From positions 179,539-243,538 of the forward strand of contig NZ_BIMC01000007.1 in NCBI RefSeq assembly GCF_004000885.1: DNA of 64,000 nt, given 5' to 3'. This document shows, piece after piece, positions 37,302 through 45,895 of this stretch. The notes under the pieces are model-generated. The model was not told where the DNA came from, did not search any database, and worked only from the letters and a program-made list of their open reading frames with translations. Source of the stretch: Paenibacillus glucanolyticus NBRC 15330. GTDB lineage: Bacteria; Bacillota; Bacilli; Paenibacillales; Paenibacillaceae. Both the position numbers and the translations under genes were made by a program. Numbering within the stretch: position 1 is the stretch's first letter; every line of letters begins with the position of its first letter.

Positions 37302-38321
37302 TTACAGCTTCACAATCTTACCCGTCTCTTGCGATTCGAATGCGCCCAGGATGACGTTCAAGGAACGCAGCCCTTCCTCACCGGAAATGCTAGGAGGCGT
37401 GTTTGTTAGAATGGATTCCACGAACGCGTCGATGACGCCGCTCGGCACCTGCTTCTCATTCGTTGCCATGGCACCAACCTTGTAAGTCTCGATCGTACCA
37501 TCTGTCAGCTCGACGTTAACCTCGTCACCATGAACGGCACCGATCTTCATCACGCCTTTCTCGCACCAGAGGACCGTTCCGTTATCACCGGATCTGTAAT
37601 GCGTCCAGCTTGCCATCAGCGTGCCGACCGCGCCACTCTTCATGCGAACGATGCAGGTTGCATTGTCGTCCACGTCCGTTCCCTCTTTGTGGACCGTTCC
37701 GATAAAGCCGGCAACTTCTGCGATTTCATCGTTCAGCAAGTAACGGATAAAGTCGGATTTGTGAACGCCAAGGTCACCCATAGCCCCCATAATGGCTTCT
37801 TCCTTACGGAAGAACCAGCTGTCGCGACCGTCCAGACTCCAGCTCTCTGGACCCCCATGGCCAAAGGAAGTACGGAACGTAAGCACCTTACCGAGCTTGC
37901 CGGAATCCAGGATTTCCTTAGCTTTTACGTGTGGAGGCATTAAACGTTGATTGTGGCCTACCATCAGGTAAACCCCATTCTTGCGTGCTGCCTCGATCAT
38001 TTGCTCTCCTTCTTCCGTTGTTGTAGCCATCGGCTTCTCAACCAGTACATGAAGGCCAGCATTCGCTGCTGCAATACTCATTGGAGCATGCAGATAGTTC
38101 GGCGTACATACGCTAACGGCATCAAGCTTCTCATTCTTAAGCAGTTCTTGGTAGTCGGTATAAGCTTTGCCGCCATACTGGGCAGCCATCTCTTCGGCAC
38201 GTTCCTTTACCGGATCGGCAAAAGCAACCAGCTCCACATTAGCATTGTTCGCGTATTCAGGAATATGTCTGCGCTGGGCGATGGCGCCGCAGCCAAACAC
38301 AGCCACTTTAATTTTGCTCAT
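37302..38321 (-). CDS. Gfo/Idh/MocA family oxidoreductase
   Basis: Product of 339 residues. NAD(P)-binding Rossmann start IKVAVFGCGAIAQRRHIP, EKP motif in HVLVEKPMATTTEEG, and a C-terminal domain with DLGVHKSDFIRYLL, where a Lys/His pair is usual. The gene follows a sugar isomerase/epimerase gene at 25 bases. This pairing is common in pathways for cyclitols, hexuronates or keto-sugars, where one enzyme oxidises and the other rearranges. No substrate can be assigned. Confidence 0.9.
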   Translation of the reverse strand: MSKIKVAVFGCGAIAQRRHIPEYANNANVELVAFADPVKERAEEMAAQYGGKAYTDYQELLKNEKLDAVSVCTPNYLHAPMSIAAANAGLHVLVEKPMATTTEEGEQMIEAARKNGVYLMVGHNQRLMPPHVKAKEILDSGKLGKVLTFRTSFGHGGPESWSLDGRDSWFFRKEEAIMGAMGDLGVHKSDFIRYLLNDEIAEVAGFIGTVHKEGTDVDDNATCIVRMKSGAVGTLMASWTHYRSGDNGTVLWCEKGVMKIGAVHGDEVNVELTDGTIETYKVGAMATNEKQVPSGVIDAFVESILTNTPPSISGEEGLRSLNVILGAFESQETGKIVKL

Positions 38322-38346
38322 TGAAAGTCTCCTTTTTGCACATAGA

Positions 38347-39120
38347 TTAAAATTGGTTCAGGTAGTTCTGCTTCAACCAGTTCATACTGTTCTCCACGCT
38401 TTGCAGCGGTGGATTCTGACACACGTCCTGCTCCACGATCAGCCATTCCGTGCCTGCATCCGATGCAGCTTGAATGACACCCGGCAGGTTCACAGAGCCT
38501 TGGCTCAGCTCCAGCGTCTTCATGTTGCCCTCAGCGTCTTTGCTGAAATCCTTCAGGTGAAGCAGTGGCAGGCGTCCCGCATATTTCGGAATGTAAGCCA
38601 GCGGATCTTGTCCGGCAAACTGTACCCAGCATACGTCCATCTCCACTTGTACGGCTTCCGGTGTTGTCGCGGAATACATCGCATCAAATACGAATTCGCC
38701 GTCAACCTCCGCTTCGAATTCAAACGCATGGTTATGGTAACCAAAGATCAGTCCTTGCTTGCGTGCTTCAGCTCCTACTTCTTCCAGGAAGGAGAAGAGG
38801 TTCTTCCAATCCTCAGCATCTTTACGATCTTCTTCAGCTACATAAGGGCACATCATATATTTAGCGCCAATGGTTTTCAGGTAATCTATCTCCTTCTGCA
38901 GGTCTGCACGAATAAGATGCAGGCCCACGTGGCTCCCAATCGCCTTAAGGCCGAGCTCTTGAAGAAGCGTTTTCATTTCCTCGGCCGGAATGTCTCCGTA
39001 TCCTGCGAACTCCACGCCTTCATAACCCAATTCAGCCACTTTGCGAAGCGTACCGCGGAAATCCTGAGCCGTTTCATCGCGCAGCGTATACAATTGCAAA
39101 CCAATGTTCATTCTTCTCAT
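38347..39120 (-). CDS. Sugar phosphate isomerase/epimerase (AP-endonuclease-2-like TIM barrel)
   Basis: Product of 257 residues. MNIGLQLYTLRDE at the start, GYEGVEFAGYGDIPAEEM with a metal-binding Glu, GSHVGLHL, YHNHAFEFE and WLIVEQDVCQNPPLQ with the last metal-binding Glu: the usual set of this TIM-barrel family. The ATG at 39120 is chosen because GAGGTG lies seven bases before it; the open frame extends further up without a better site. First gene of a two-gene operon, divergent from an AraC gene. Confidence 0.9.
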   Translation of the reverse strand: MRRMNIGLQLYTLRDETAQDFRGTLRKVAELGYEGVEFAGYGDIPAEEMKTLLQELGLKAIGSHVGLHLIRADLQKEIDYLKTIGAKYMMCPYVAEEDRKDAEDWKNLFSFLEEVGAEARKQGLIFGYHNHAFEFEAEVDGEFVFDAMYSATTPEAVQVEMDVCWVQFAGQDPLAYIPKYAGRLPLLHLKDFSKDAEGNMKTLELSQGSVNLPGVIQAASDAGTEWLIVEQDVCQNPPLQSVENSMNWLKQNYLNQF

Positions 39121-39256
39121 TATAGCGCACCTCGATTCCAAAAATGAGTTACTGCTCTATCTGCTACTATCATACATGCAAATAGGCTAAAATGAACATA
39201 AACAATATTGCTGCAACATGAACTATCTGCTTGCATTTTTACTGGGGGTTTTAACC

Positions 39257-40087
39257 ATGATGGAGGCAAGACTGCTAATCTGCGACTATTCCTACCACTT
39301 CCAGCAGTTCAGCAACAGCCACCGGGGCGGCTTGACGACCTATCTGTTTCGTCTCCAAACCGAGGGGTCCTGTGAAATATACTGCAACGGCATCGAGCAC
39401 CACGTGCAAGGGGGCGATCTGCTGTTGCTGAAACCCGGCGATGAATACGAGCTGCGGATCAACGATGACGGCGAGGATGGCCGCGTATCCAGCGGAGATT
39501 ATTATATATTTTGCGATGGGTCATGGATCGATGATTGGTGGAACCGGATCCATCGGCCAGTTGTCAGCCATGTCGGGCTCGACGATCAGCTGCTGGGTCT
39601 GTGGAGACAGATGCTGCTGGAGAAGCGGCGCGGACTTGAGGGGGAGACCGGGGAGCTGACGGATTATTTGCTGCGCAGCCTCTGCCTGTGTCTGGACCGT
39701 GCCATTACCGAGATCAAGCCAACGGATCGGCTTGCCTTCACCGCTCTTCGGCTGAAGCGATTCGTGGAGGAACATGCCACGATCACCTTCAAGCTGGAGG
39801 AAGCCGCTTCTCATGTCGGGCTCAGCTTATCCCGGGCCGTTAAACTGTTCAAGGAGTATTACGGAAAAACCATGATTCAGTACGCCTTGGAGATCAGGCT
39901 GAACGCAGCCGTTGAGCGCATGAAATACAGCACCATGACGCTGGAGGAGATCGCGGAAACCTGCGGCTTCGCAAGCTATTCCTATTTTCACAGAGTATTC
40001 CGTGCCACATACGGCATGTCCCCGGTCAAATACCGGGAAACGGCAACCGTACCGGCAAGGCCGGGGCAAGAGAAAGCCCCGCGGTAA
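39257..40087 (+). CDS. AraC family transcriptional regulator
   Basis: Product of 276 residues. N-terminal cupin-like domain (~20-110; EIYCNGIEHHVQGGDLLLL) and C-terminal AraC domain (ITFKLEEAASHVGLSLSRAV, LEEIAETCGFASYSYFHRVF). The ATG at 39257 is preferred because GGGGG lies eight bases before it; starting at 39218 would add a hydrophobic stretch with no ribosome binding site. It is divergent from the isomerase/oxidoreductase operon and probably controls it. Confidence 0.9.
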   Translation: MMEARLLICDYSYHFQQFSNSHRGGLTTYLFRLQTEGSCEIYCNGIEHHVQGGDLLLLKPGDEYELRINDDGEDGRVSSGDYYIFCDGSWIDDWWNRIHRPVVSHVGLDDQLLGLWRQMLLEKRRGLEGETGELTDYLLRSLCLCLDRAITEIKPTDRLAFTALRLKRFVEEHATITFKLEEAASHVGLSLSRAVKLFKEYYGKTMIQYALEIRLNAAVERMKYSTMTLEEIAETCGFASYSYFHRVFRATYGMSPVKYRETATVPARPGQEKAPR

Positions 40088-40108
40088 TTTTTTCTCTACA
40101 TTATAAGA

Positions 40109-40147
40109 AGCAGCCTGCGCGTACTCGGAAAGGTGGAGCAGGCTGCT
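40109..40147. repeat. Inverted repeat between AraC and N-acetyltransferase genes
   Basis: AGCAGCCTGC and GCAGGCTGCT are perfect 10-base complements separated by 19 bases. No T-run follows on either strand, so this is not a standard terminator. The rest of 40088-40304 holds no gene. Confidence 0.6.
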
Positions 40148-40304
40148 CCAGACTACAGATGCTATTAATAACTCGATATACTCTCCAGTACCCCATTAGT
40201 AAGTAGAGATAAGGGATATTATACCATGCTTCGACAGGTTGAATAGGTAATTTGAACTAATTGGTGCTGCCGTTCTACTCGGGGAAATCCGGTATAGCGC
40301 TGGC

Positions 40305-41150
40305 TTAAAAAATATCAACACCGAGACTCTGTAGAACCGTTACGGCATCTTCGACAGGCAGCTTCGGAAGCTTAAACTCATGATCGATCACCTCTCGAAG
40401 CTCGCTGAGGTCCGATAAAACGCGCTTTTCAACCCTTCCGTCTTCATGCCGGATACTCAGTATATTATTGATTAGGGACAGCGACCGTTCTTGCTCCAAT
40501 TGCCAGAGCTGACAGCGTAATATAGAGGTGAAGAGATCGTTAGGCTTAAAGTACTCCCTAATAGCAGGCTGAAAATCATCGAATTGATAGGTTTTTCGGG
40601 TATCGAAGGACCATACCAGATCTGTAAGCAGCTGGCCGTCCACATACCTGTAGTACGTGTACGTTCCCGGCTCGTCTCCCGGACGCAATCTCACTTCAAT
40701 TCCAGCATATTGGGAAACCTGATCAGGATAAGTCTCCAACCGAACGGGTTCGAAAAACGGAGCAGCGTTCCCGCAGTCCACATACACTTCTTCTTGCCCA
40801 TCAGGGTTCCGAACAAGCAGTCCGACATGCCCCTCGCCCAGCAGCGTATAACGAGTTGGAAATCCGAGCTGGTTCAGCAGCTGATGGAGACTGCTGTTGA
40901 TCATATAACAAGTGCCTCCCGCATTCAGCTGCATCAGCTGATCGACAAACCTCTTCTCGTCTTGCTCCAGTCTGCCTTGCTGGTGATACTCATGATACCG
41001 CAGCAGCGTGCTAATATTCTCGAAAGGAATCCTATTATGATGCGCAGTGCAAATCTCGATTAAATACGCCAGCGAAGCCTCCTTGAATGGAACCCGAATA
41101 TACTGCAAATAATTGGCGGCCCATTCAGGTAAGTGTACTTGTTCCGTCAC
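40305..41150 (-). CDS. Arylamine N-acetyltransferase-like protein
   Basis: Product of 281 residues, family length. The catalytic triad is visible: Cys81 in NAGGTCYMINSSL, His108 in LGEGHVGLLV and Asp125 in YVDCGNAAP. IPFENISTLL near residue 41 is another family signature. The enzyme moves an acetyl group from acetyl-CoA to aromatic amines or hydrazines, or a related acyl transfer. It stands alone between two unrelated genes. The triad Asp context differs somewhat from classical NAT enzymes, so the natural acceptor is uncertain. Confidence 0.85.
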   Translation of the reverse strand: MTEQVHLPEWAANYLQYIRVPFKEASLAYLIEICTAHHNRIPFENISTLLRYHEYHQQGRLEQDEKRFVDQLMQLNAGGTCYMINSSLHQLLNQLGFPTRYTLLGEGHVGLLVRNPDGQEEVYVDCGNAAPFFEPVRLETYPDQVSQYAGIEVRLRPGDEPGTYTYYRYVDGQLLTDLVWSFDTRKTYQFDDFQPAIREYFKPNDLFTSILRCQLWQLEQERSLSLINNILSIRHEDGRVEKRVLSDLSELREVIDHEFKLPKLPVEDAVTVLQSLGVDIF

Positions 41151-41247
41151 TATCGTTCACTCTCCCTTATCGAATGCTGTTGGTATACTCTTTATTTTAA
41201 ACGATTCGGCATATGAATACTTCGTACGAACGATAGTGGAACTATGC

Positions 41248-41274
41248 AAAAATAGTCTTACCCCAAGGTAAGAC
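41248..41274 (-). terminator. Rho-independent terminator after the ada gene
   Basis: Minus strand: GTCTTACC and GGTAAGAC pair around a 4-base loop, followed by TATTTTTGC, 20 bases after the stop at 41294. Confidence 0.85.
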
Positions 41275-41293
41275 CATTCTCTATGACCCAGGT

Positions 41294-42361
41294 CTAATAT
41301 TCCTCTTTTCTTGCGGCACTCATGGATTTCTCATGATTCAACAGCCATTGCTTGCGCGACAGCCCTCCCCCGTATCCGCCCAATTCACCGCTCGTATTGA
41401 TGACGCGATGGCATGGAATGACAATCGCAAGCTGGTTGGCCCCATTCGCCTGGGCGACGGCGCGGTAAGCGGTAGGTCTTCCCATCGCCGCTGCGATCTC
41501 GCCATAGGAAGAGGTTCGACCGGGTGGAATCCGCAATAATTGGTCCCACACCTCCTGTTGGAATGGTGATCCTAACAGGAACAAGGGGGTTTTAAATTCC
41601 GTTAACTTCCCGTCAAAATACGCACCCAACTCTCTCTCAATCGAACGGATGGGGGCAGTGTAACCCGGAATAATCGCTGACTTGGTTCTCAGTCTGAGAC
41701 GTTCTACCTCCCGCTCCAAGCCCCGGCGATCCACGAATTCGAGCAAATACAGCGCTTCGTCATCTGCAATAGCCATCATCGGTCCCAGACGCGTGTCGAG
41801 CCACGATGCTTTTAGAATATGATGATGCCCGGACCTTGTAGGGGCTGCGCCCATAATCCGCGAAAAAGCATCCCGAAATCCGCTGCTGGACTCGTAGCCG
41901 GTTGACAGCTGCGCATCGATGACAGCATCTCCTTCCCGGATCTGCTTCAGGGCAAGGCCCATCCGCCTAGCTCGTGCATATTCAACAAAGGTCATCCCGA
42001 ACCGCTTCTTGAATTGGCGTCTTGCCGTTGAGGCATCCACGGACAGCTTCTGGAAGTCCTGGTTGGTCCATCTCTTCTCCGGGTTATCCTCCACAGCGTC
42101 TACAAGCAGCCGCACAAGATCCGAAACTTGATTGGGATGCGAGAGCGGCCGGCATCGTTTACAGGGTCGGAAGGATGCCAGCAGTGCTTCTTCGGCCGTC
42201 TCATAAAACTCGCAGTTCTCGATCTTCGGTTTCCTCGCCGGGCATGTCGGGCGACAGAATACACCGGTTGTCTTAACGCCCACGTAAAAGACGCCTTCAT
42301 ATTCCGATTTCTTATCCAGCAGCGCCTGATAATATTCCTGTTGATTTGCGGCCGATATCAT
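41294..42361 (-). CDS. ada: Bifunctional Ada: methyl-DNA repair protein and AraC-type activator
   Basis: Product of 355 residues, same length and layout as classical Ada. N-terminal zinc domain with Cys36, Cys40, Cys67 and Cys70 (GVFCRPTCPARK, RPCKRCRPL) that accepts methyl from phosphotriesters. Then an AraC helix-turn-helix region (~90-180) and a C-terminal O6-alkylguanine transferase with the acceptor Cys317 in VIPCHRVINTSG. Many Firmicutes split these functions over two genes; here they are joined. It should repair alkylated DNA and switch on its own regulon. A TATAAT box lies about 98 bases upstream (minus strand, 42459-42464). Confidence 0.95.
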   Translation of the reverse strand: MISAANQQEYYQALLDKKSEYEGVFYVGVKTTGVFCRPTCPARKPKIENCEFYETAEEALLASFRPCKRCRPLSHPNQVSDLVRLLVDAVEDNPEKRWTNQDFQKLSVDASTARRQFKKRFGMTFVEYARARRMGLALKQIREGDAVIDAQLSTGYESSSGFRDAFSRIMGAAPTRSGHHHILKASWLDTRLGPMMAIADDEALYLLEFVDRRGLEREVERLRLRTKSAIIPGYTAPIRSIERELGAYFDGKLTEFKTPLFLLGSPFQQEVWDQLLRIPPGRTSSYGEIAAAMGRPTAYRAVAQANGANQLAIVIPCHRVINTSGELGGYGGGLSRKQWLLNHEKSMSAARKEEY

Positions 42362-42550
42362 GTAACGTTCCTCCCTGTGACTATGTTCATTCTATATGGT
42401 ACATCTGGTATAAGCTGTGTTTCTCCAGGAAAATCATGTACCCTGTCTTGGTGTACCTATTATATTTCTTTTGCACACATGGCGCAGCCGAAAATCGTGC
42501 ATGAATGTTTCCCGGTTGGAAACAGAGAATGATCATTACTGGCACGAACC
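42362..42550. other. Upstream region of ada
   Basis: Contains the likely ada promoter (TATAAT on the minus strand at 42459-42464; no good -35 box, consistent with activator dependence). No gene or further structure is recognised. Confidence 0.4.
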
Positions 42551-42585
42551 AAAACAGCCCCTTCCGAATGAATCGGAAAGGGCTG
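42551..42585 (-). terminator. Rho-independent terminator of the locus C operon
   Basis: Minus strand: CAGCCCTTTCCGA and TCGGAAGGGGCTG form a 13-bp stem with one G-U pair, then TTTTGG. It lies about 80 bases after the permease stop at 42663. Confidence 0.8.
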
Positions 42586-42662
42586 TTCATGGTAAATATG
42601 TGCGGAGCCTCGGAACAGGCTATCTGCCTCCGTTGTAAACTAAATGGACCTTGCTGGCAGCC

Positions 42663-43532
42663 TTAACCCTTGATCGAGCCTGCCACCATGCCCTTCATGA
42701 TCTGCTCCTGCAGAATCAGGTAGGCTACAATGGTAGGAATGACCGCGATTGCCATCGCACCCATGGTCAGGGCGTAGTCCGTGCCGAAGCCGTCCGAGAA
42801 CAGGGACAGGCTGAGCGGCAGCGTCTTCAGCGCTTGCGTATTGATAAATACGAGTGCGAAGGAGAAGTCATTCCAGAATCGGAGGAATGCCAGAATGGAT
42901 ATCGTTGCAACGATAGGCGTGCAGAGCGGCAGAATCATTCTACTGAATATCCCCCACCAACCGCTGCCGTCAATCATGGCCGCTTCTTCAATTTCCCTTG
43001 GAATGGATGACATGTAAGCCATCGCCAGGAAAATCGCAATCGGCAGCTCAAACGCCGTATAAGGCAGAATGAGCGCTCCGTACGTATCGAGCAGGCCGAT
43101 GTTTTTCATCATGATAAACAGGGGCACCAGCGTACTGTGGATCGGAATGAGCAGCCCGGTCGTAAATAACACAACCACCAGCTTTTTGAACCGAAACTCG
43201 AATCTGGACAGCACATATGCCGCAAGTACGCTGAGCAGAATGGTCAATACAACGGCTGTAATGGTCACAACCGTTGAATTGATCATCGCCCTGCCCATAT
43301 TTCCAAGCTCCCATGCCCGAAATATATTCTCGGTCATCCACTCCTTCGGCAAGCCGTAGGGGTTCGTGAAGAAATCCTGATTCGATTTAAACGCGCTTGT
43401 AAAAAGCCAGTACAAGGGATAGAGCGTAAGAATCGCATACACCATCAGCAGCAATTTTACGAACCCGGATAAACCCTTCATGATGACTCGTTTCCCTGAA
43501 GCATTTTCGGTCCCGGTCGTCTGTAAATTCAC
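42663..43532 (-). CDS. Sugar ABC transporter permease, MalG/AraQ type (locus C)
   Basis: Product of 289 residues, six membrane segments, ending MKGMVAGSIKG. EAA loop: EEAAMIDGSGWWGIFSRMIL. A cytoplasmic N-terminus of about 20 residues precedes the first segment (LLMVYAILTLYPLYWLF). It follows the partner permease at 18 bases and ends the operon before a strong terminator. No ATPase or hydrolase gene belongs to this operon. Confidence 0.92.
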   Translation of the reverse strand: MNLQTTGTENASGKRVIMKGLSGFVKLLLMVYAILTLYPLYWLFTSAFKSNQDFFTNPYGLPKEWMTENIFRAWELGNMGRAMINSTVVTITAVVLTILLSVLAAYVLSRFEFRFKKLVVVLFTTGLLIPIHSTLVPLFIMMKNIGLLDTYGALILPYTAFELPIAIFLAMAYMSSIPREIEEAAMIDGSGWWGIFSRMILPLCTPIVATISILAFLRFWNDFSFALVFINTQALKTLPLSLSLFSDGFGTDYALTMGAMAIAVIPTIVAYLILQEQIMKGMVAGSIKG

Positions 43533-43550
43533 ATCGCTCCCTCCTTCATG

Positions 43551-44426
43551 TTAACTTGACTTTCTGCGCGTTGCGAAGTAATTAAGCGCGATTAGGATGG
43601 CGCTGACAATCATAATCATCGTGGAGACGGCAGAACCGTAACCATAACGATACACACTGAAGGTGCTGTTATACATGTATGTGGCAAGCAGCTCGGTCGA
43701 TTGCGCCGGTCCGCCGCCCGTCATGACAATGACGTGGTCAAAGGCCTTCAGACTTCCGGAGATACAGAGCACGATAGTCACGACAACCGTACTCCAGATC
43801 ATCGGCAGCGTGATTTGCATCAGCTTGTTCCAGCCCGTGGATCCATCAATTTTGGCAGCATCATGGATCTCGGGAGAAATATTTTGCAGTGCTGCAATAA
43901 AGATAACCAGATACGGACCGACGTTCGCCCAGTTAATCGGAATCGATATCGCGAGCATGTTGACTTTCGGATCAGACAGCCAAGCGCGGGTCCATGAATC
44001 CAGACCGAGCATCTCCAGCACATAATTCGCAATCCCGAACTGCGGATGGTAAATGTAACCCCAGATCAGGCCGACTACAACCGTCGACAGCACCATCGGC
44101 ATAAATACGGCGGAGCGTATGAATCTGGAGAAAAACGAATTCTTGAACAGTACAATGGCCAGAATCAATGCAATCGGAACCTGACCGACAATGGATGAGA
44201 CAACCAGAATCAGGTTGTTTCGAAGCGCCCGCCAAAAAATCGGATCCTTGAACATCTCTATATAATTATCAAGACCAATAAAGGTGGCATCCCCGAACCC
44301 TTTCCAGCTGAAAAACCCGTAGTAAGCTGACCAGAAAACCGGAATAATGACAAATATCAGAAACAACAGAAGCGCTGGAAGAAGAGCTATGGCTATAAAT
44401 CCTTTGCTTCTCATCGCTGTAGGCAT
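43551..44426 (-). CDS. Sugar ABC transporter permease, UgpA type (locus C)
   Basis: Product of 291 residues, six membrane segments beginning IALLPALLLFLIFVIIPVFW. EAA loop: HDAAKIDGSTGWNKLMQITL. AGGAGGGAGGAGG precedes the ATG. Forms the channel with the following permease; the binding protein is encoded 45 bases upstream. Confidence 0.92.
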   Translation of the reverse strand: MPTAMRSKGFIAIALLPALLLFLIFVIIPVFWSAYYGFFSWKGFGDATFIGLDNYIEMFKDPIFWRALRNNLILVVSSIVGQVPIALILAIVLFKNSFFSRFIRSAVFMPMVLSTVVVGLIWGYIYHPQFGIANYVLEMLGLDSWTRAWLSDPKVNMLAISIPINWANVGPYLVIFIAALQNISPEIHDAAKIDGSTGWNKLMQITLPMIWSTVVVTIVLCISGSLKAFDHVIVMTGGGPAQSTELLATYMYNSTFSVYRYGYGSAVSTMIMIVSAILIALNYFATRRKSS

Positions 44427-44471
44427 GGCAGCCTCCTCCCTCCTAATCCTTGTGCAGTGGTGAATGGTTTC

Positions 44472-45797
44472 TTATGGAGTAGCGGATCTGGCTTGCGCAT
44501 CCTGAAGCTTCTGGGCCACACCTTCAACGGGACCGCCCATCATGATTTCCTGCAGACCGTTGTTGATGACTTCAGCCGCTTCTGCAGACAGATAAGCATC
44601 ATATACTGGCGTAATTCCAGTGGTTTTCACCAGATTAAAGGCTTTGTAGTACAGGGAAGTAACTTTGGACTCATCAATCTCGGTATCGTACATTACCATG
44701 GAGTTGCTCTCGGCAATCGCTTTTTGCGCTTCCGGTCCGCTCACGGCATAGATCAGTTCAAGGGCCAATTCTTTCGCTTTCCCTTCGGTTCTGCTGCTAA
44801 GGGCCAGACCGCCGCCAGCTCCGCCGGAGATCGTGCCTGCCTCACCTTTTCCACCAGGAATCGTTGGCAAAGTAGTAACCTCGATATCCTTCATTTGCTC
44901 CTCAGAGGAAGAAGCCGCAAGATTCGTAAGGGTCCATGCGCCGCTGATCATCATCGCTGCATTTCCTTGAATGAAATACTGCTCAGCTTGCGTGTTGTCG
45001 ATGCTGTTCGCCCCTTCTTGGAACGCTTTGTTGTCAACCAGCTCTTTGAAATAGCCGAGCGCTTCGATAAACTCAGGATCGGTAAACTTCGCGCCTTGCT
45101 GTGCTGCTGCATTCTTGAACCATTCGGTGCCTGTCACACGGTCGGCAATAGAACCGATAATGGTGGATTGAGCAACCCACGGAGCTTTGTTTCCGAGGGC
45201 GATTGGCGTTATGCCGTTATCGTTGAAGGTCTTAACCGCCGCCATCATTTCTTCCCAAGTCGTTGGGACTTTTACGTTATGTTTGTCAAACAAGGCTTTG
45301 TTGTAGTACAGAATTGAGGTTGCCGACATACCCAGTGGAGCAGAGTAGATCTGGCCTTCCTCGAACTCGTATGGATCAAACGCTCCCGGCAGGAATTTAT
45401 CCTTCCAATCCGAATGCGCATCTAACACTTCCGTAATCGGTTGAAGCAGCTTCGCTTGATGAAGCTCGGAAGACTGACTTCCTGCATAAACGAAGAACAC
45501 GTCCGGCATCTCATTCGCAGCCGCAACGGTACTCAGACGTTGACGGTAGCCATCCGGTGGAATCGCTTGTGCATCGAGTGTAACTTCAGGATGGTCCTGA
45601 GCAAACTGATCGATAAAACTTCGGACTGATTTCGCACGCAGGTCATCACCGGCAAAGTTATGCCAGATGGTCAGCTTGACCTTTTCTTGATCGCCTTCAT
45701 TCCCTCCGGCCTGCTCTTTGCTTTGCCCGCCGCCGCATGCTGCAAGAACCAGTGTCATCATCAGCAGTACAAGACCTATTTTGCGTTTTGGTCTCAT
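44472..45797 (-). CDS. Sugar ABC transporter substrate-binding lipoprotein (locus C)
   Basis: Product of 441 residues. MRPKRKIGLVLLMMTLVLAAC signals with the lipobox ending at Cys, followed by GGGQSKEQAGGNEGD linker and VKLTIWHNFAGDDLRAKSVR. Later motifs: NEMPDVFFVYAGSQSSEL and GNAAMMISGAWTLTNLA. The ATG at 45797 is used because AGGGGG lies seven bases before it; a TTG at 45803 is too close. A palindromic operator candidate and a -10 box lie upstream. The ligand is unknown. Confidence 0.92.
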   Translation of the reverse strand: MRPKRKIGLVLLMMTLVLAACGGGQSKEQAGGNEGDQEKVKLTIWHNFAGDDLRAKSVRSFIDQFAQDHPEVTLDAQAIPPDGYRQRLSTVAAANEMPDVFFVYAGSQSSELHQAKLLQPITEVLDAHSDWKDKFLPGAFDPYEFEEGQIYSAPLGMSATSILYYNKALFDKHNVKVPTTWEEMMAAVKTFNDNGITPIALGNKAPWVAQSTIIGSIADRVTGTEWFKNAAAQQGAKFTDPEFIEALGYFKELVDNKAFQEGANSIDNTQAEQYFIQGNAAMMISGAWTLTNLAASSSEEQMKDIEVTTLPTIPGGKGEAGTISGGAGGGLALSSRTEGKAKELALELIYAVSGPEAQKAIAESNSMVMYDTEIDESKVTSLYYKAFNLVKTTGITPVYDAYLSAEAAEVINNGLQEIMMGGPVEGVAQKLQDAQARSATP

Positions 45798-45855
45798 GGT
45801 CAATCCCCCTTTAATTTATACGAAAATGATGAAGCATCCTAAGATGATTAGTCCA

Positions 45856-45883
45856 AGTATAAAAGAGGATGTAACGCTTACAT
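45856..45883 (-). promoter_or_regulatory. Palindromic operator at the locus C binding-protein promoter
   Basis: ATGTAACGCTTACAT (45869-45883) is a symmetric 6-3-6 palindrome, close to LacI/CcpA-type operators but one base shorter in the middle. On the minus strand it lies where the -35 box would be, 17 bases ahead of a TATACT -10 box (45856-45861). The weak -35 suggests the promoter needs an activator, presumably the adjacent response regulator. Confidence 0.45.
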
Positions 45884-45895
45884 AGGGGATATAAT

